In this document: in pieces, positions 29,605-38,627 of the stretch | Layout of the letters: the number at the start of each line of letters is the position of its first letter | How positions within the stretch are numbered: the stretch's first letter is position 1 | DNA from: JAKAGZ01 sp963748105 | GTDB lineage: Bacteria > Bacteroidota > Ignavibacteria > Ignavibacteriales > Ignavibacteriaceae | Length of the DNA stretch: 64,000 nucleotides | Assembly: GCA_963748105.1 (NCBI GenBank) | Contig: CAVVHP010000011.1 | Location: forward strand, 124,001 to 188,000 | Reading direction: 5' to 3' | Made by a program: the position numbers and the translations under genes | Notes under the pieces: model-generated | Told to the model about the DNA's origin: nothing | Seen by the model: the letters and a program-made list of their open reading frames with translations, nothing else | The model's database searches: none

Positions 29605-30471
29605 ATGAAAATAGCAGTAATTGGTGCAACGGGCGTGTTAGGACAAAATCTTACTCCTCTTTTATTAAAACACGATTATGAAGTACTCACACTCTCACGT
29701 TCACTCACAAAAGCCAAAAAAGTTCTTCCACCTAAAGCTGGAAAGATTGAGTATGACCTGCTCGCCAATGACGATATCGAAGAATTAGCTTCTCATTTAA
29801 AAGGTTCAGATTGCGTTATCCATGCAGCAACATCAATTCCTGCGGATTTTAATAAACCCGGCGCGTGGGATTCGAACAACAGGCTGCGGACAGAAGGCAC
29901 GAAAAAAATAATCGATGCTTCATTAATTGCCGGAGTGAAAAGATATATTCAGCAGAGTATAGTAATGGCATACAGCGATGGTGGAGATGAATGGATAAAT
30001 GAAGAACACCCGCTTGATGAAACACCCGACCGGGAATTAATTTGTGCGCCTGTTATAGAAATGGAAGAGCTGGTAAAGAATATACCAGAAAATAAAATGG
30101 ACTGGTTTATTTTGCGTGCAGGAATTTTTGTGGGCAAAGGAACATTTCAGGGAAAAACTTTGCGGGATCTAAAAGACGGCTTGAATATTGTAACCGGGAA
30201 CGGTGAAAATTTTGTTTCTTTTATTCATGTTGCTGATATGGCTGAAGCAATATTAAGGTCAGTTGAAAATGAAACCGGTAATATTATTCTGAATATTGTT
30301 GATAAACCTGTAAAGCAAATCGAATATTTGAAAATATTAGCCGAGAAAATCGGAGCAGTAACTCCGGTCCGGAACAACAAATTATCTACCCCACCGTCTT
30401 TAAGATGCAGCAACTTAAGAGCTCAATATACCTTAAACTGGAAGCCAACTCATAGCATATTACCGCTATAA
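29605..30471 (+). CDS. NAD(P)-dependent epimerase/dehydratase-like (extended SDR) protein
   Basis: A 288-residue Rossmann-fold protein. The cofactor loop GATGVLGQN is at residues 8-16, followed by DCVIHAATSIP and KRYIQQSIVMAY, typical of extended SDR proteins. The usual catalytic YxxxK is not seen: the equivalent region reads APVIEMEELVKN, so it may be an atypical SDR that binds a nucleotide without the normal chemistry. The C-terminal part WFILRAGIFVGKG and FIHVADMAEAIL is standard. The substrate is unknown. The exported-protein gene follows closely. Confidence 0.82.
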   Translation: MKIAVIGATGVLGQNLTPLLLKHDYEVLTLSRSLTKAKKVLPPKAGKIEYDLLANDDIEELASHLKGSDCVIHAATSIPADFNKPGAWDSNNRLRTEGTKKIIDASLIAGVKRYIQQSIVMAYSDGGDEWINEEHPLDETPDRELICAPVIEMEELVKNIPENKMDWFILRAGIFVGKGTFQGKTLRDLKDGLNIVTGNGENFVSFIHVADMAEAILRSVENETGNIILNIVDKPVKQIEYLKILAEKIGAVTPVRNNKLSTPPSLRCSNLRAQYTLNWKPTHSILPL

Positions 30472-30543
30472 ATATTATTTCCGGTTTTGAAAAATAATTA
30501 TAAAAATTCTGTAAAAGCTAAAACAATATTAGGACCTTCAGGA

Positions 30544-31107
30544 ATGAATAATTTTCATCTATTAAATATGGAACGTAGATCAGTTTTACACAAAACAATT
30601 TTTCTTATATTATTGCTTACTACATTTCTGGTTGCGCAGGAAAAAAGTGCTCATAATCGTCACACGATGAAAGATTCAACTTTGATGTACAGACAGCATA
30701 TGATTCATTTGAAAAGCCCTATGGTAATGTCGTTTGATATGAGCAAAGTTACACATTTCTTTATTAAAACTGATAGCGGCGGTGTTATAGAAATAGATGT
30801 AAAAGATCCGAAAGATAAAACGCAAATTTCTTTGGTCAGAAAACACCTCGAAAAAGAAAAGAAACTTTTTTCAAATGCGGATTTCAGAGATCCAAAGACC
30901 CTTCATGGAAAGAATATGCCCGGCTTAAGAACTTTGTCTGAATCTGCAGGGAAGTATAAAATTATGTACAAAGAATTACCACTTGGTGCACAGCTTACTT
31001 TTTCTTCAAAAGATTCAATGGTTGTGAAAGCCCTCCATACGTGGTTTGATGCACAATTAAAAGATCACGGCAAGGATGCGAAAGATCATTTGGACAAAAA
31101 GCAATAA
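30544..31107 (+). CDS. Exported protein of an uncharacterised conserved family
   Basis: About 187 residues with an N-terminal hydrophobic stretch (TIFLILLLTTFLVAQ) that should be a signal peptide. I start at the ATG at 30544; an ATG at 30568 is also possible, and the TTG at 30487 is unlikely. The core HFFIKTDSGGVIEIDVKDPKDKTQ followed by IRRHL-like (LVRKHLEKEKKLF), NADFRDP and MPGLRTL matches a small bacterial family often mislabelled aspartate carbamoyltransferase. No such enzyme motif is present. The tail is rich in His, Asp and Lys. Function unknown. Confidence 0.65.
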   Translation: MNNFHLLNMERRSVLHKTIFLILLLTTFLVAQEKSAHNRHTMKDSTLMYRQHMIHLKSPMVMSFDMSKVTHFFIKTDSGGVIEIDVKDPKDKTQISLVRKHLEKEKKLFSNADFRDPKTLHGKNMPGLRTLSESAGKYKIMYKELPLGAQLTFSSKDSMVVKALHTWFDAQLKDHGKDAKDHLDKKQ

Positions 31108-31227
31108 ATATTTTACATTCCCTGGCACGAAAATTTCTTTTTGACAAGTGCCCAAACTCTTCCAAAATGTTTAAATAATGTCATTTCTAAGCATTTTATA
31201 ATTTATTGATTAAACACGCTTGATTAT

Positions 31228-31249
31228 AAATTTAAGCATACTTAAATTT
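31228..31249. promoter_or_regulatory. DtxR/MntR-type operator palindrome
   Basis: AAATTTAAG (31228-31236) and CTTAAATTT (31241-31249) form a perfect 9-bp inverted repeat around CATA, ending 21 bases before the regulator's ATG. The shape TTTAAGnnnnCTTAAA resembles DtxR/IdeR boxes (TTTAGG with CCTAAA). It most likely lets the metal-sensing regulator control its own operon. Confidence 0.65.
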
Positions 31250-31270
31250 CTATTAATAGGAACCTTAATT

Positions 31271-31934
31271 ATGCAAAATATTTCCAAAGAAGATTATCTC
31301 GGGATAATCTATAAACATAAAAATGAGAGCGGGGAAATAAAAGCAAACCTGATTGCAGAAAAGCTGCAGATATCAAATGCAGCGGTAACAGATATGCTTA
31401 AAAAACTTTCCCGTGACGGGCACATTAATTACGAAAAATATAAAGGCATTCACCTTACCGAGTCAGGCGAGGAATACGCAAGAAATATAATAAGGCGGCA
31501 CAGGATCTGGGAAGTTTTTCTGAACCAGATTGTAGGAATGCCCTGGGAAAAAGTTCACGATGAAGCAAACCGGCTTGAGCATTCAGCTTCGGATCGAATT
31601 AATAAACCGGCTCGAGGAAATGCTGGAATTTCCGGAATATGATCCACACGGTGATCCGATTCCATCAAAAGAAGGCAAGGTTCCGAAATTACGTAAGCAC
31701 GTTCCTCTTGCGGATTTAAAACAAGGGCAGGTCGGTACTGTTATTCGTGTTAATGATTTCGATGATCAGTTTCTGGGTTACATTTCAGAAATCGGAATTA
31801 AACTGAATGAAATAATCCTGGTTAAGGAAAAAAGGAAATTCGATAAATCAATGCAGATAATTGTAAAGGGTAAACCATGCAATATTAGCAGTAAGGTTAC
31901 AGAAAACATCTTTGTTGAGATTACTAAATCATAA
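31271..31934 (+). CDS. DtxR/MntR-family metal-dependent repressor, one frameshift
   Basis: Metal-sensing transcriptional regulator. After repair it is about 221 residues: a winged helix (KEDYLGIIYKH, IAEKLQISNAAVTDMLKKLSRDGHINY), a dimerisation and metal-binding domain (IIRRHRIWEVFL, HDEANRLEHSAS) and a C-terminal SH3-like FeoA domain from about residue 145 (LADLKQGQVGTVIRVNDFD). One extra C near 31595 breaks the frame; removing it gives SDELINRLEEMLEFPEYDPHG, exactly what the family shows. The ATG at 31271 is preceded by TAGGAA and the palindrome. It heads an operon with NRAMP and ferritin-VIT1 genes, so Mn or Fe is the likely signal. Confidence 0.9.
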
Positions 31935-31939
31935 AATAT

Positions 31940-33835
31940 ATGAGTAAAAACAAATCACTTGGTGAAGTTCATTCTTCCGTAGACATAAGCAAACAGAAAA
32001 AATTCTGGAGGAGACTATTTCTTTTTACCGGTCCGGCATTTATGGTTTCTGTCGGCTATATGGATCCGGGGAACTGGGCGACTGATCTTGCAGGAGGGGC
32101 GCAGTTCGGCTACAAATTAATCTGGGTTATTCTTCTTGCAAATTTAATGGCAATTCTTTTTCAAACTCTATCCGCTAGATTAGGAATTGTAAGCGGAAGA
32201 GATCTTGCGCAGGCCTGCCGCGATCATTATCCTAAAAAAATAAATTATGTTCTATGGATTCTTACCGAGGTTGCCATTGCGGCAACTGACCTGGCAGAAA
32301 TAATCGGTTCAGCGGTAGGATTGTATCTCCTTTTCGGTATTCCGATCATGTGGGGAGTTGTAATCACATCTTTTGATGTGCTTATTCTTATGATGCTGAT
32401 GTCCCTGGGTATAAGAAAAATGGAAGCCTTTATCCTGGCACTTGTCGCTACGATCGGTATTTGTTTCGGGTTCGAGATGCTGGTATCAAAACCGGATATT
32501 GGTGCAATTTTAACCGGATTTATTCCTACAACAATGAACACCGATGCACTTTATATTTCTTTGGGAATAATCGGTGCAACAGTTATGCCGCATAATCTGT
32601 ACCTGCATTCAGCGCTTGTGCAATCCCGGAATATTGAGAGAACATCTCTGGGAATGAGGGAAGCAAATAAATTTAATCTCATTGATTCAGTTGTTGCTTT
32701 GAATGCTGCCTTCTTTGTGAATGCCTCAATATTAATTCTTGCGGCGGCAGTTTTTTTTACAAGCGGGCATTCTAATGTTGCCTCTATTATAGATGCTCAT
32801 GCTTTGCTTGCGCCACTTCTGGGAAATAGTTTTGCGCCGATTGCATTCGGAATCGCTTTGTTGGCAGCCGGACAGTCTTCTACAATTACCGGTACCTTTG
32901 CTGGCCAGATAGTTATGGAAGGATTTATAGGACTAAAAATCAGGCCATGGCTTAGAAGGTTAATAACGCGAATAATAGCTATCGTTCCTACATTAATTGT
33001 AATTAAAATATCAGGTGATAGAGCAGTTGACGAACTATTGATTTTTTCACAGGTAGTTCTGTCTTTGCAATTACCTTTTGCGCTAATTCCTCTTTTACAC
33101 TTTACAGCCAGTAAGATTAAAATGAATGAATTTGCGTCCAGGAATGTTTTAAGAATTGTTGCTTGGTTTGCTGCGGGGCTTATAATCGCATTAAACTTAA
33201 AACTGGTTTACGATTTTGCTGTTGAAAATATTTCGGGACAGGGAATTTTGCCATTATTTATTAAATTTGTCTTTATTCCGTTTAGTTTTTTTATGGTTTT
33301 GTTGCTATTATGGATTACAATAGAACCCTATTTGAAGAGAGAAAAACTGGAAAAAATCCTTCCTCCTGTAGTAACGCTTAAGAAAACCAAACATCACGAG
33401 AGAGAAACGATGGGGTATAAAAAAATTGGAATCGCTCTCGAAGGAAAAATAAACCGGGATCAGCAGATTGTTGAAGGAGCCTACCCGTTTATTAATTCAA
33501 CTGATGCGGAAATTTATTTTATACACTGCGTTGAAACAGCAACCGGAAGATTTATAGGCGATATGGTTGCCGATAAGCGGGCCAATGAAATGGACGAGTA
33601 TTTAAAGCAATTTTCAGAAAAATTAGAAAAAGAAAATTTTATAACTCACACTGTAATCGGTGGCGGCGAACCTGAAGATGAAATTGCAAGAATTTGTAAA
33701 AGTGAAAATATTGAATTGCTGATTGTCGGAAGTCACGGACATAAATTTGTTAAAGATATTATTTATGGTTCAACAGTAAATGAAGTAAGGCACAGAGTGC
33801 GTGTTCCTGTTCTTGCAATTCCTGTTGATAATTAA
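31940..33835 (+). CDS. mntH: NRAMP metal importer fused to a universal stress protein domain
   Basis: A 631-residue fusion. Residues 1-450 are an NRAMP divalent-metal importer with about 11 helices. The helix 1 metal motif DPGN is at 42-45 (MDPGNWATD) and the helix 6 motif MPHN at 216-219 (VMPHNLYLHS). Both are the Mn/Fe-binding type. Residues from about 491 form a universal stress protein domain, which ends with the nucleotide-binding pattern GSHGHKFVKDIIYGSTV (Gx2Gx9GS/T). An ATG at 33410 starts that domain, but the frame is continuous. It directly follows the DtxR-type gene. The USP part may gate transport by ATP or a nucleotide signal; this is inference. Confidence 0.92.
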   Translation: MSKNKSLGEVHSSVDISKQKKFWRRLFLFTGPAFMVSVGYMDPGNWATDLAGGAQFGYKLIWVILLANLMAILFQTLSARLGIVSGRDLAQACRDHYPKKINYVLWILTEVAIAATDLAEIIGSAVGLYLLFGIPIMWGVVITSFDVLILMMLMSLGIRKMEAFILALVATIGICFGFEMLVSKPDIGAILTGFIPTTMNTDALYISLGIIGATVMPHNLYLHSALVQSRNIERTSLGMREANKFNLIDSVVALNAAFFVNASILILAAAVFFTSGHSNVASIIDAHALLAPLLGNSFAPIAFGIALLAAGQSSTITGTFAGQIVMEGFIGLKIRPWLRRLITRIIAIVPTLIVIKISGDRAVDELLIFSQVVLSLQLPFALIPLLHFTASKIKMNEFASRNVLRIVAWFAAGLIIALNLKLVYDFAVENISGQGILPLFIKFVFIPFSFFMVLLLLWITIEPYLKREKLEKILPPVVTLKKTKHHERETMGYKKIGIALEGKINRDQQIVEGAYPFINSTDAEIYFIHCVETATGRFIGDMVADKRANEMDEYLKQFSEKLEKENFITHTVIGGGEPEDEIARICKSENIELLIVGSHGHKFVKDIIYGSTVNEVRHRVRVPVLAIPVDN

Positions 33836-33860
33836 AAATTTCTAAAATCAGATAAAATTA

Positions 33861-34982
33861 ATGACAATGGAAAAACTTGATAAAGAAACTATCAGTACGT
33901 GGAGATACCATCTGCAGGATGAAGTAGATGCAGCTTTTCTTTATCGTACATTAGCCGGACTTATTCGTAATGAAAAAAGAAAAAACATTTATCTGCAATT
34001 AGCAGGCGTTGAGGATAAGCACGTTGAGGCTTGGAGGGACCTGCTGATAAAGAATGAGGTAAAAATCAGAAAGGAAGAACCAACAGCCAAAGCGAAAATT
34101 ATTTCGTGGTTTTCTAAAAAATTTGGCCCTGCGTTACTTACAAAAATGATGCTGCAGGAAGAAGCCACTGAAGTAAAATCATATTTGGGTTTATATAAGG
34201 ATAATCCGGAAGGACAGACCGGCGATATCGCACTGCGGCTTGCCCGGGATTCAGCAGAACACGCAAACAAATTAATGGATACTGATGATATAAGCGAAGA
34301 GCCATGGCACAGTTCAGAATCAGGTGGAATTTTGCGGAATGTGGTTTACGGATTTAATGATGGTCTAACGGCCAATTTTGGTTTGATTGCAGGTGTAATA
34401 GGCGCAAGTGCAGCTCCACATTTAATTTTAATTTCGGGTCTGGCAGGTTTGATTGCCGATGCACTTTCGATGGGCTCTTCGGGATATCTTGCCGCAATAA
34501 GTGAAAAGGAAGTTTTCGAACACGAAAAAAGAATGGAAAGAGATGAGATAAAATATATGCCCGGTCTTGAAACTGAGGAACTGGCATTAATTTATGAATC
34601 AAAAGGAATGAATCCGGATAATGCAAAAAAGTTAGCTGTTGAAGCAATGAAAAACCCGGAACAGGTACTCGACGAAAAAGTAAGAGAAGAGCTTGGAATG
34701 GTTGAAAATCCTCAGAGTCCCCTAAAAGAGGGCTGGATAACCGGACTGGCAACAGCAATCGGTGCATTAATTCCCGTTTTTCCTTTCTTTTTCTGGGAAG
34801 GTACTCTGGCAATAGTTATTTCATTTATCATTTCAATGACGGCTCATTTCGGTGTCGGCGCCGCGAGAAGTTTCTTCACTGGTCGTGGTATTTTCAGAAG
34901 TGGTTTCGATATGTTCGTAGTAGGTTTTGGTGTTGCTGCAGTTGGTTATTTTATTGGGGAATTAATTCTGAAATTTTTGTAA
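33861..34982 (+). CDS. Ferritin-like/VIT1 fusion metal exporter (MbfA type)
   Basis: A 373-residue membrane protein. Residues 1-140 form a ferritin/rubrerythrin-like four-helix domain with diiron ligands in LQDEVDAAFLYRTLAG, GVEDKHVEAW, MLQEEATEV and RDSAEHANKL. From about 155 a VIT1/CCC1 domain with five helices follows (VVYGFNDGLTANFGLIAGVIGA, LADALSMGSSGYLAA-like). MbfA proteins of this design export iron, and related ones manganese. Following the regulator and importer after 25 bases, it completes a homeostasis unit: sensor, importer, exporter. Confidence 0.9.
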   Translation: MTMEKLDKETISTWRYHLQDEVDAAFLYRTLAGLIRNEKRKNIYLQLAGVEDKHVEAWRDLLIKNEVKIRKEEPTAKAKIISWFSKKFGPALLTKMMLQEEATEVKSYLGLYKDNPEGQTGDIALRLARDSAEHANKLMDTDDISEEPWHSSESGGILRNVVYGFNDGLTANFGLIAGVIGASAAPHLILISGLAGLIADALSMGSSGYLAAISEKEVFEHEKRMERDEIKYMPGLETEELALIYESKGMNPDNAKKLAVEAMKNPEQVLDEKVREELGMVENPQSPLKEGWITGLATAIGALIPVFPFFFWEGTLAIVISFIISMTAHFGVGAARSFFTGRGIFRSGFDMFVVGFGVAAVGYFIGELILKFL

Positions 34983-35001
34983 ATAAAAGAGAGACGGTCC
35001 A

Positions 35002-35769
35002 ATGAAAAAACGCAGAATATTATCCTGGAATGTTAACGGACTTAGAGCAGTTCACAAAAAAGGTTTCCTGGATTGGTTTAAAGAAGAGCAACCGGATATT
35101 CTTTGTCTGCAGGAAACAAAAGCTCAGGAAGAACAATTGCCTGATGAGGTAAGAAATGTTGAAGGATACCACTCATATTTTTCATCGGCAGTAAAAAAAG
35201 GATACAGCGGCGTTGCTATATATACCAAAGAAAAACCAAAGAGTGTAAAAAAGGGATTTGGCATTGAAAGATTTGATAGCGAAGGAAGAATATTGGTTGC
35301 AGAATATTCTGATTTTACACTGATAAACATTTATTACCCTAATGGAAAAGCAAGAAAAGAAAGACTTATTTATAAAATGGATTTTTACGATGCATTTCTT
35401 GAATTTGCAAACAAGCTGAAAAAAAAGGGGAAGAACCTTATTATTTGCGGAGATGTAAATACAGCCCACAAAGAAATTGATCTTGCCCGCCCGAAACCAA
35501 ATGAAAAAGTGTCAGGATTTCTTCCGGAAGAAAGAGCGTGGATGGATAAATTTTTTGCTAACGGTTATCTCGACACATTCAGGATGTTTAACCAGGAACC
35601 GGAAAACTATACATGGTGGGATATGATCAGCCGTGCACGTGATAGAAATGTTGGATGGCGTATCGATTATTTTTTCATTAGTGAAAGCTTGAAAAAAAAG
35701 ATTAAGAACGCATTTATTTTGGCCGATGTTATGGGCTCTGATCACTGCCCTATAGGGATAGAAATTTAA
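35002..35769 (+). CDS. xth: Exodeoxyribonuclease III
   Basis: A 255-residue apurinic/apyrimidinic endonuclease and 3' exonuclease of base-excision repair. The family motifs are all visible: SWNVNGLRA (residues 8-16), DILCLQETKAQ with metal Glu (about 34-44), ICGDVNTAHKEIDL (about 149-162) and the C-terminal GSDHCPIGIEI with catalytic His. WRIDYFFIS is also present. The photolyase gene begins five bases after its stop, so a DNA-repair pair is likely co-transcribed. Confidence 0.96.
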   Translation: MKKRRILSWNVNGLRAVHKKGFLDWFKEEQPDILCLQETKAQEEQLPDEVRNVEGYHSYFSSAVKKGYSGVAIYTKEKPKSVKKGFGIERFDSEGRILVAEYSDFTLINIYYPNGKARKERLIYKMDFYDAFLEFANKLKKKGKNLIICGDVNTAHKEIDLARPKPNEKVSGFLPEERAWMDKFFANGYLDTFRMFNQEPENYTWWDMISRARDRNVGWRIDYFFISESLKKKIKNAFILADVMGSDHCPIGIEI

Positions 35770-35773
35770 CGCA

Positions 35774-37123
35774 ATGATAGAAGTAAACCCGCACAGGGTA
35801 AGATTACTTCAGGATGGGGAAATATTACCTGGCCCGGTTATTTACTGGATGAGCCGCGATCAGCGCGTTCATGATAACTGGGCTCTTTTATTTGCACAGA
35901 AATTAGCCTTAAAAAATAATACTGAGCTAGCTGTAGTTTTCAATCTCGTTCCGGATTTCCTTGGAGCAACAATACGCCAGTATGGATTTATGCTTAGAGG
36001 ATTGCAGCAGGTAGAGAAAGAATTAAATAAATTCAATATTTCATTCTATCTCTTGCAGGGGAAACTTGAGAAAAAAATCTCAGAATTTATTTCCGAAAAA
36101 AAGGTCAGTGTAATAATTTCTGATTTTGATCCGCTACGAATTAAGAGAATATGGAAGAGAGATCTTGCAAAAAAAATAAACATTCCTTTTTACGAGGTTG
36201 ATGCTCACAACATAGTACCCTGTCTTTATGTTTCAAAAAAAATTGAATACGGTGCATACACAATTAGACCTAAAATACATAAAGCACTTCCGGAGTTTCT
36301 TGAAGAGTTTCCTCAATTAATTAAAATGAAAAAATCAGAGAAATCTTCTTTTCAAAAAATTAATTGGAAAGAAGTCAGAGAAAACCTTAAGGTTGATTTT
36401 TCCGTTAAAGAAGTTAATTGGATAAAACCGGGAGAAAAAGAAGCACGAAAATACCTGGATGAATTTATTCTCGAGAGACTGGATAATTATAACGACGAAA
36501 GAAACGATCCAACAAAAAATGGACAATCGAATTTATCTCCATATTTGCACTTTGGACAAATATCCACTCAACGTATTGCCCTTGAAGTTCAGAAATTAAA
36601 AAATCATTCTGATTCAACAGAAGCATTTCTGGAAGAATTGATTGTAAGAAGAGAGCTTTCCGATAATTTCTGCTATTATAATTCTAAATATGATTCGTTC
36701 GAAGGATTTCACGCTTGGGCGCAAAAATCATTAAACGAACACAGAAAAGATAAGAGAGAATTTATCTATTCATTAAAGCAATTTGAAAAGGCAAAAACAC
36801 ACGAAGAGTTGTGGAATGCCGCGCAATTGGAATTGGTAAAAACAGGAAAGCTACACGGTTATATGAGAATGTACTGGGCAAAGAAAATCCTGGAATGGTC
36901 AGAATCCCCGGAAGAGGCATTAAGAATTGCGGTATACTTAAATGATAAGTACGAGCTGGACGGAAGGGATCCGAACGGCTACACCGGCTGCGCATGGTCA
37001 ATCGGTGGTGTACACGACAGAGCGTGGACCGAAAGGCCAGTTTTCGGTAAGATCAGGTATATGAATTTTAAAGGCTGCAAGCGTAAGTTCGATGTGGATG
37101 CTTACATGAAAAAATTTTCCTAG
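35774..37123 (+). CDS. phr: Class II CPD deoxyribodipyrimidine photolyase
   Basis: A 449-residue flavin enzyme that splits cyclobutane pyrimidine dimers with light. Class II features are clear: the N-terminal YWMSRDQRVHDNWALLFAQ, then GYMRMYWAKKILEWS and DPNGYTGCAWSIGGVHDRAW at the FAD-binding C-terminal domain. The length agrees with class II enzymes. Presence of a light-repair enzyme suggests the cells meet daylight at least at times. It follows exonuclease III directly. Confidence 0.94.
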   Translation: MIEVNPHRVRLLQDGEILPGPVIYWMSRDQRVHDNWALLFAQKLALKNNTELAVVFNLVPDFLGATIRQYGFMLRGLQQVEKELNKFNISFYLLQGKLEKKISEFISEKKVSVIISDFDPLRIKRIWKRDLAKKINIPFYEVDAHNIVPCLYVSKKIEYGAYTIRPKIHKALPEFLEEFPQLIKMKKSEKSSFQKINWKEVRENLKVDFSVKEVNWIKPGEKEARKYLDEFILERLDNYNDERNDPTKNGQSNLSPYLHFGQISTQRIALEVQKLKNHSDSTEAFLEELIVRRELSDNFCYYNSKYDSFEGFHAWAQKSLNEHRKDKREFIYSLKQFEKAKTHEELWNAAQLELVKTGKLHGYMRMYWAKKILEWSESPEEALRIAVYLNDKYELDGRDPNGYTGCAWSIGGVHDRAWTERPVFGKIRYMNFKGCKRKFDVDAYMKKFS

Positions 37124-37200
37124 AGGCAATATTGGTATTTCGATATATCACTGAAATCATTAAATTTACCGGCTACATTTCAAACAAAGTAGTCTAAAAA

Positions 37201-38109
37201 ATGTCAAAAGTCATCGCTGTGCGAAAAGAATACAGAGTCTTATTATTTTATAAATATGCAAAAGTGCAGGATCCGGAAGCTTTTATGAACGAACACCTGG
37301 ATTTTTGTAAATCTATTAACCTTACCGGCCGTGTTTTTATAGCCACCGAGGGAATAAACGGGACTGTATCAGGAAAAGCAGACGATATTGAAAAATATAA
37401 AGTCAAACTAAGAAGCTATCCGCAATTTGCCGATATTATTTTCAAAGAGGACGAAGAAGAAAAACCAGCACATTCAAAAATGCACGTGCGTGTTAAAAAT
37501 GAAATTGTGAATTCAAAACTTGAAAATACAAAGCTTGAGAACGGAGGGAAAAGGTTAGCCCCCGAACAGCTGAGAGAATTTTATGAAAATGGGAAAGACT
37601 TTATTATTGTAGATGCACGAAACTGGTATGAAAGTGAAATCGGTAGATTTAAAAATGCGATAACACCGCAAATAAAAAAATTCCGTGATTGGCCCAAAGC
37701 GGTCGAAGAACTAAAAGAATATAAAGACAAAACAGTTGTTACTTATTGTACAGGTGGAATCAGGTGTGAAAAAGCGTCTGCTTATATGGTTGAGCAGGGT
37801 TTTAAAGATGTTTATCAACTTGATGGCGGGATTGTCACCTATACTAAAAAATTTCCGGATACCTATTGGGAAGGTGCGGTATGGGTTTTTGATGAGAGAT
37901 ATGTTGTAAACCCGAATACGAAAAATGAACTCAGAGAAATTGCTGATTGTGTATTTTGTGGAAAGAAAACTTCGTATTATATTAACTGCCATAATCTTGA
38001 ATGTGATAAAATTCTGATTTGTTGTCATAAATGTAAAAAAGAAATGGATTATTGTTGCTCAGAAGAATGTCGGAATTCCCCGAGAAAGCGGGATCATTAT
38101 TATGGCTGA
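37201..38109 (+). CDS. trhO: tRNA uridine(34) hydroxylase TrhO (rhodanese family)
   Basis: A 302-residue enzyme that makes 5-hydroxyuridine at the wobble position of tRNAs, using oxygen. The N-terminal ferredoxin-like domain (YKYAKVQDPEAFMNEH, GRVFIATEGINGTVSG) is followed by a rhodanese domain whose active-site loop is CTGGIRCE. The tail carries a zinc-type cysteine cluster (CVFCGKK, CHNLECDK, CCHKCKKEMDYCC). This is the TrhO/YceA arrangement. The next gene begins three bases after the stop. Confidence 0.92.
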   Translation: MSKVIAVRKEYRVLLFYKYAKVQDPEAFMNEHLDFCKSINLTGRVFIATEGINGTVSGKADDIEKYKVKLRSYPQFADIIFKEDEEEKPAHSKMHVRVKNEIVNSKLENTKLENGGKRLAPEQLREFYENGKDFIIVDARNWYESEIGRFKNAITPQIKKFRDWPKAVEELKEYKDKTVVTYCTGGIRCEKASAYMVEQGFKDVYQLDGGIVTYTKKFPDTYWEGAVWVFDERYVVNPNTKNELREIADCVFCGKKTSYYINCHNLECDKILICCHKCKKEMDYCCSEECRNSPRKRDHYYG

Positions 38110-38111
38110 AA

Positions 38112-38621
38112 ATGATTAATGACCTTGTTCCTTATAACAGGTGGGACGACTTTAAAAAGTGGATACCATCCATAATTATCCTTCCAATTTGTATATACCT
38201 TGTTTTGAACAGAGGTAATTATGGGCTGATTGATAATGCGGATCTTGTAATTCACGAGGCAGGACATTTCTTTTTTAAGTTTTTCGGAAAATTTATATAT
38301 ACTGCGGGCGGAACTCTCATGCAGATAATACTTCCCTCCATAATAGTGTTTTACTTTTTAAGAAACATGTACAGACTTGGAGTTCAGATCAGCCTGCTCT
38401 GGCTGGGCCAGAATCTTATAAATATCAGCGTATATGCGGCAGATGCACAGGCCAGGAAACTTCCCCTGCTTGGGGGCAGCAGTGTTTACCACGACTGGCA
38501 TTATATGCTCGGCGAAATAGGTTTGCTGGACTACTCTTCAGAAGTTGGCTATTTTTTCGTAGGTATTGCAGTACTTGTTTTTATTCTGGTTTTGATAATG
38601 CCATTAATTATTACCGACTAA
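38112..38621 (+). CDS. Integral membrane protein with HEAGH metallopeptidase-like motif
   Basis: A 169-residue membrane protein with about four helices. I use the ATG at 38112, two bases after the trhO stop; longer in-frame starts overlap trhO's cysteine tail. HEAGHFFFKFFG at residues 48-59 contains an HExxH zinc motif at the edge of a helix, as in M50-like site-2 proteases, but an NPDG-type third ligand is not evident. WHYMLGEIGLLDYS near the end may provide it. The family is not recognised with certainty. It may be a small intramembrane peptidase or a zinc-binding membrane protein. Confidence 0.7.
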   Translation: MINDLVPYNRWDDFKKWIPSIIILPICIYLVLNRGNYGLIDNADLVIHEAGHFFFKFFGKFIYTAGGTLMQIILPSIIVFYFLRNMYRLGVQISLLWLGQNLINISVYAADAQARKLPLLGGSSVYHDWHYMLGEIGLLDYSSEVGYFFVGIAVLVFILVLIMPLIITD

Positions 38622-38627
38622 AGTTTT

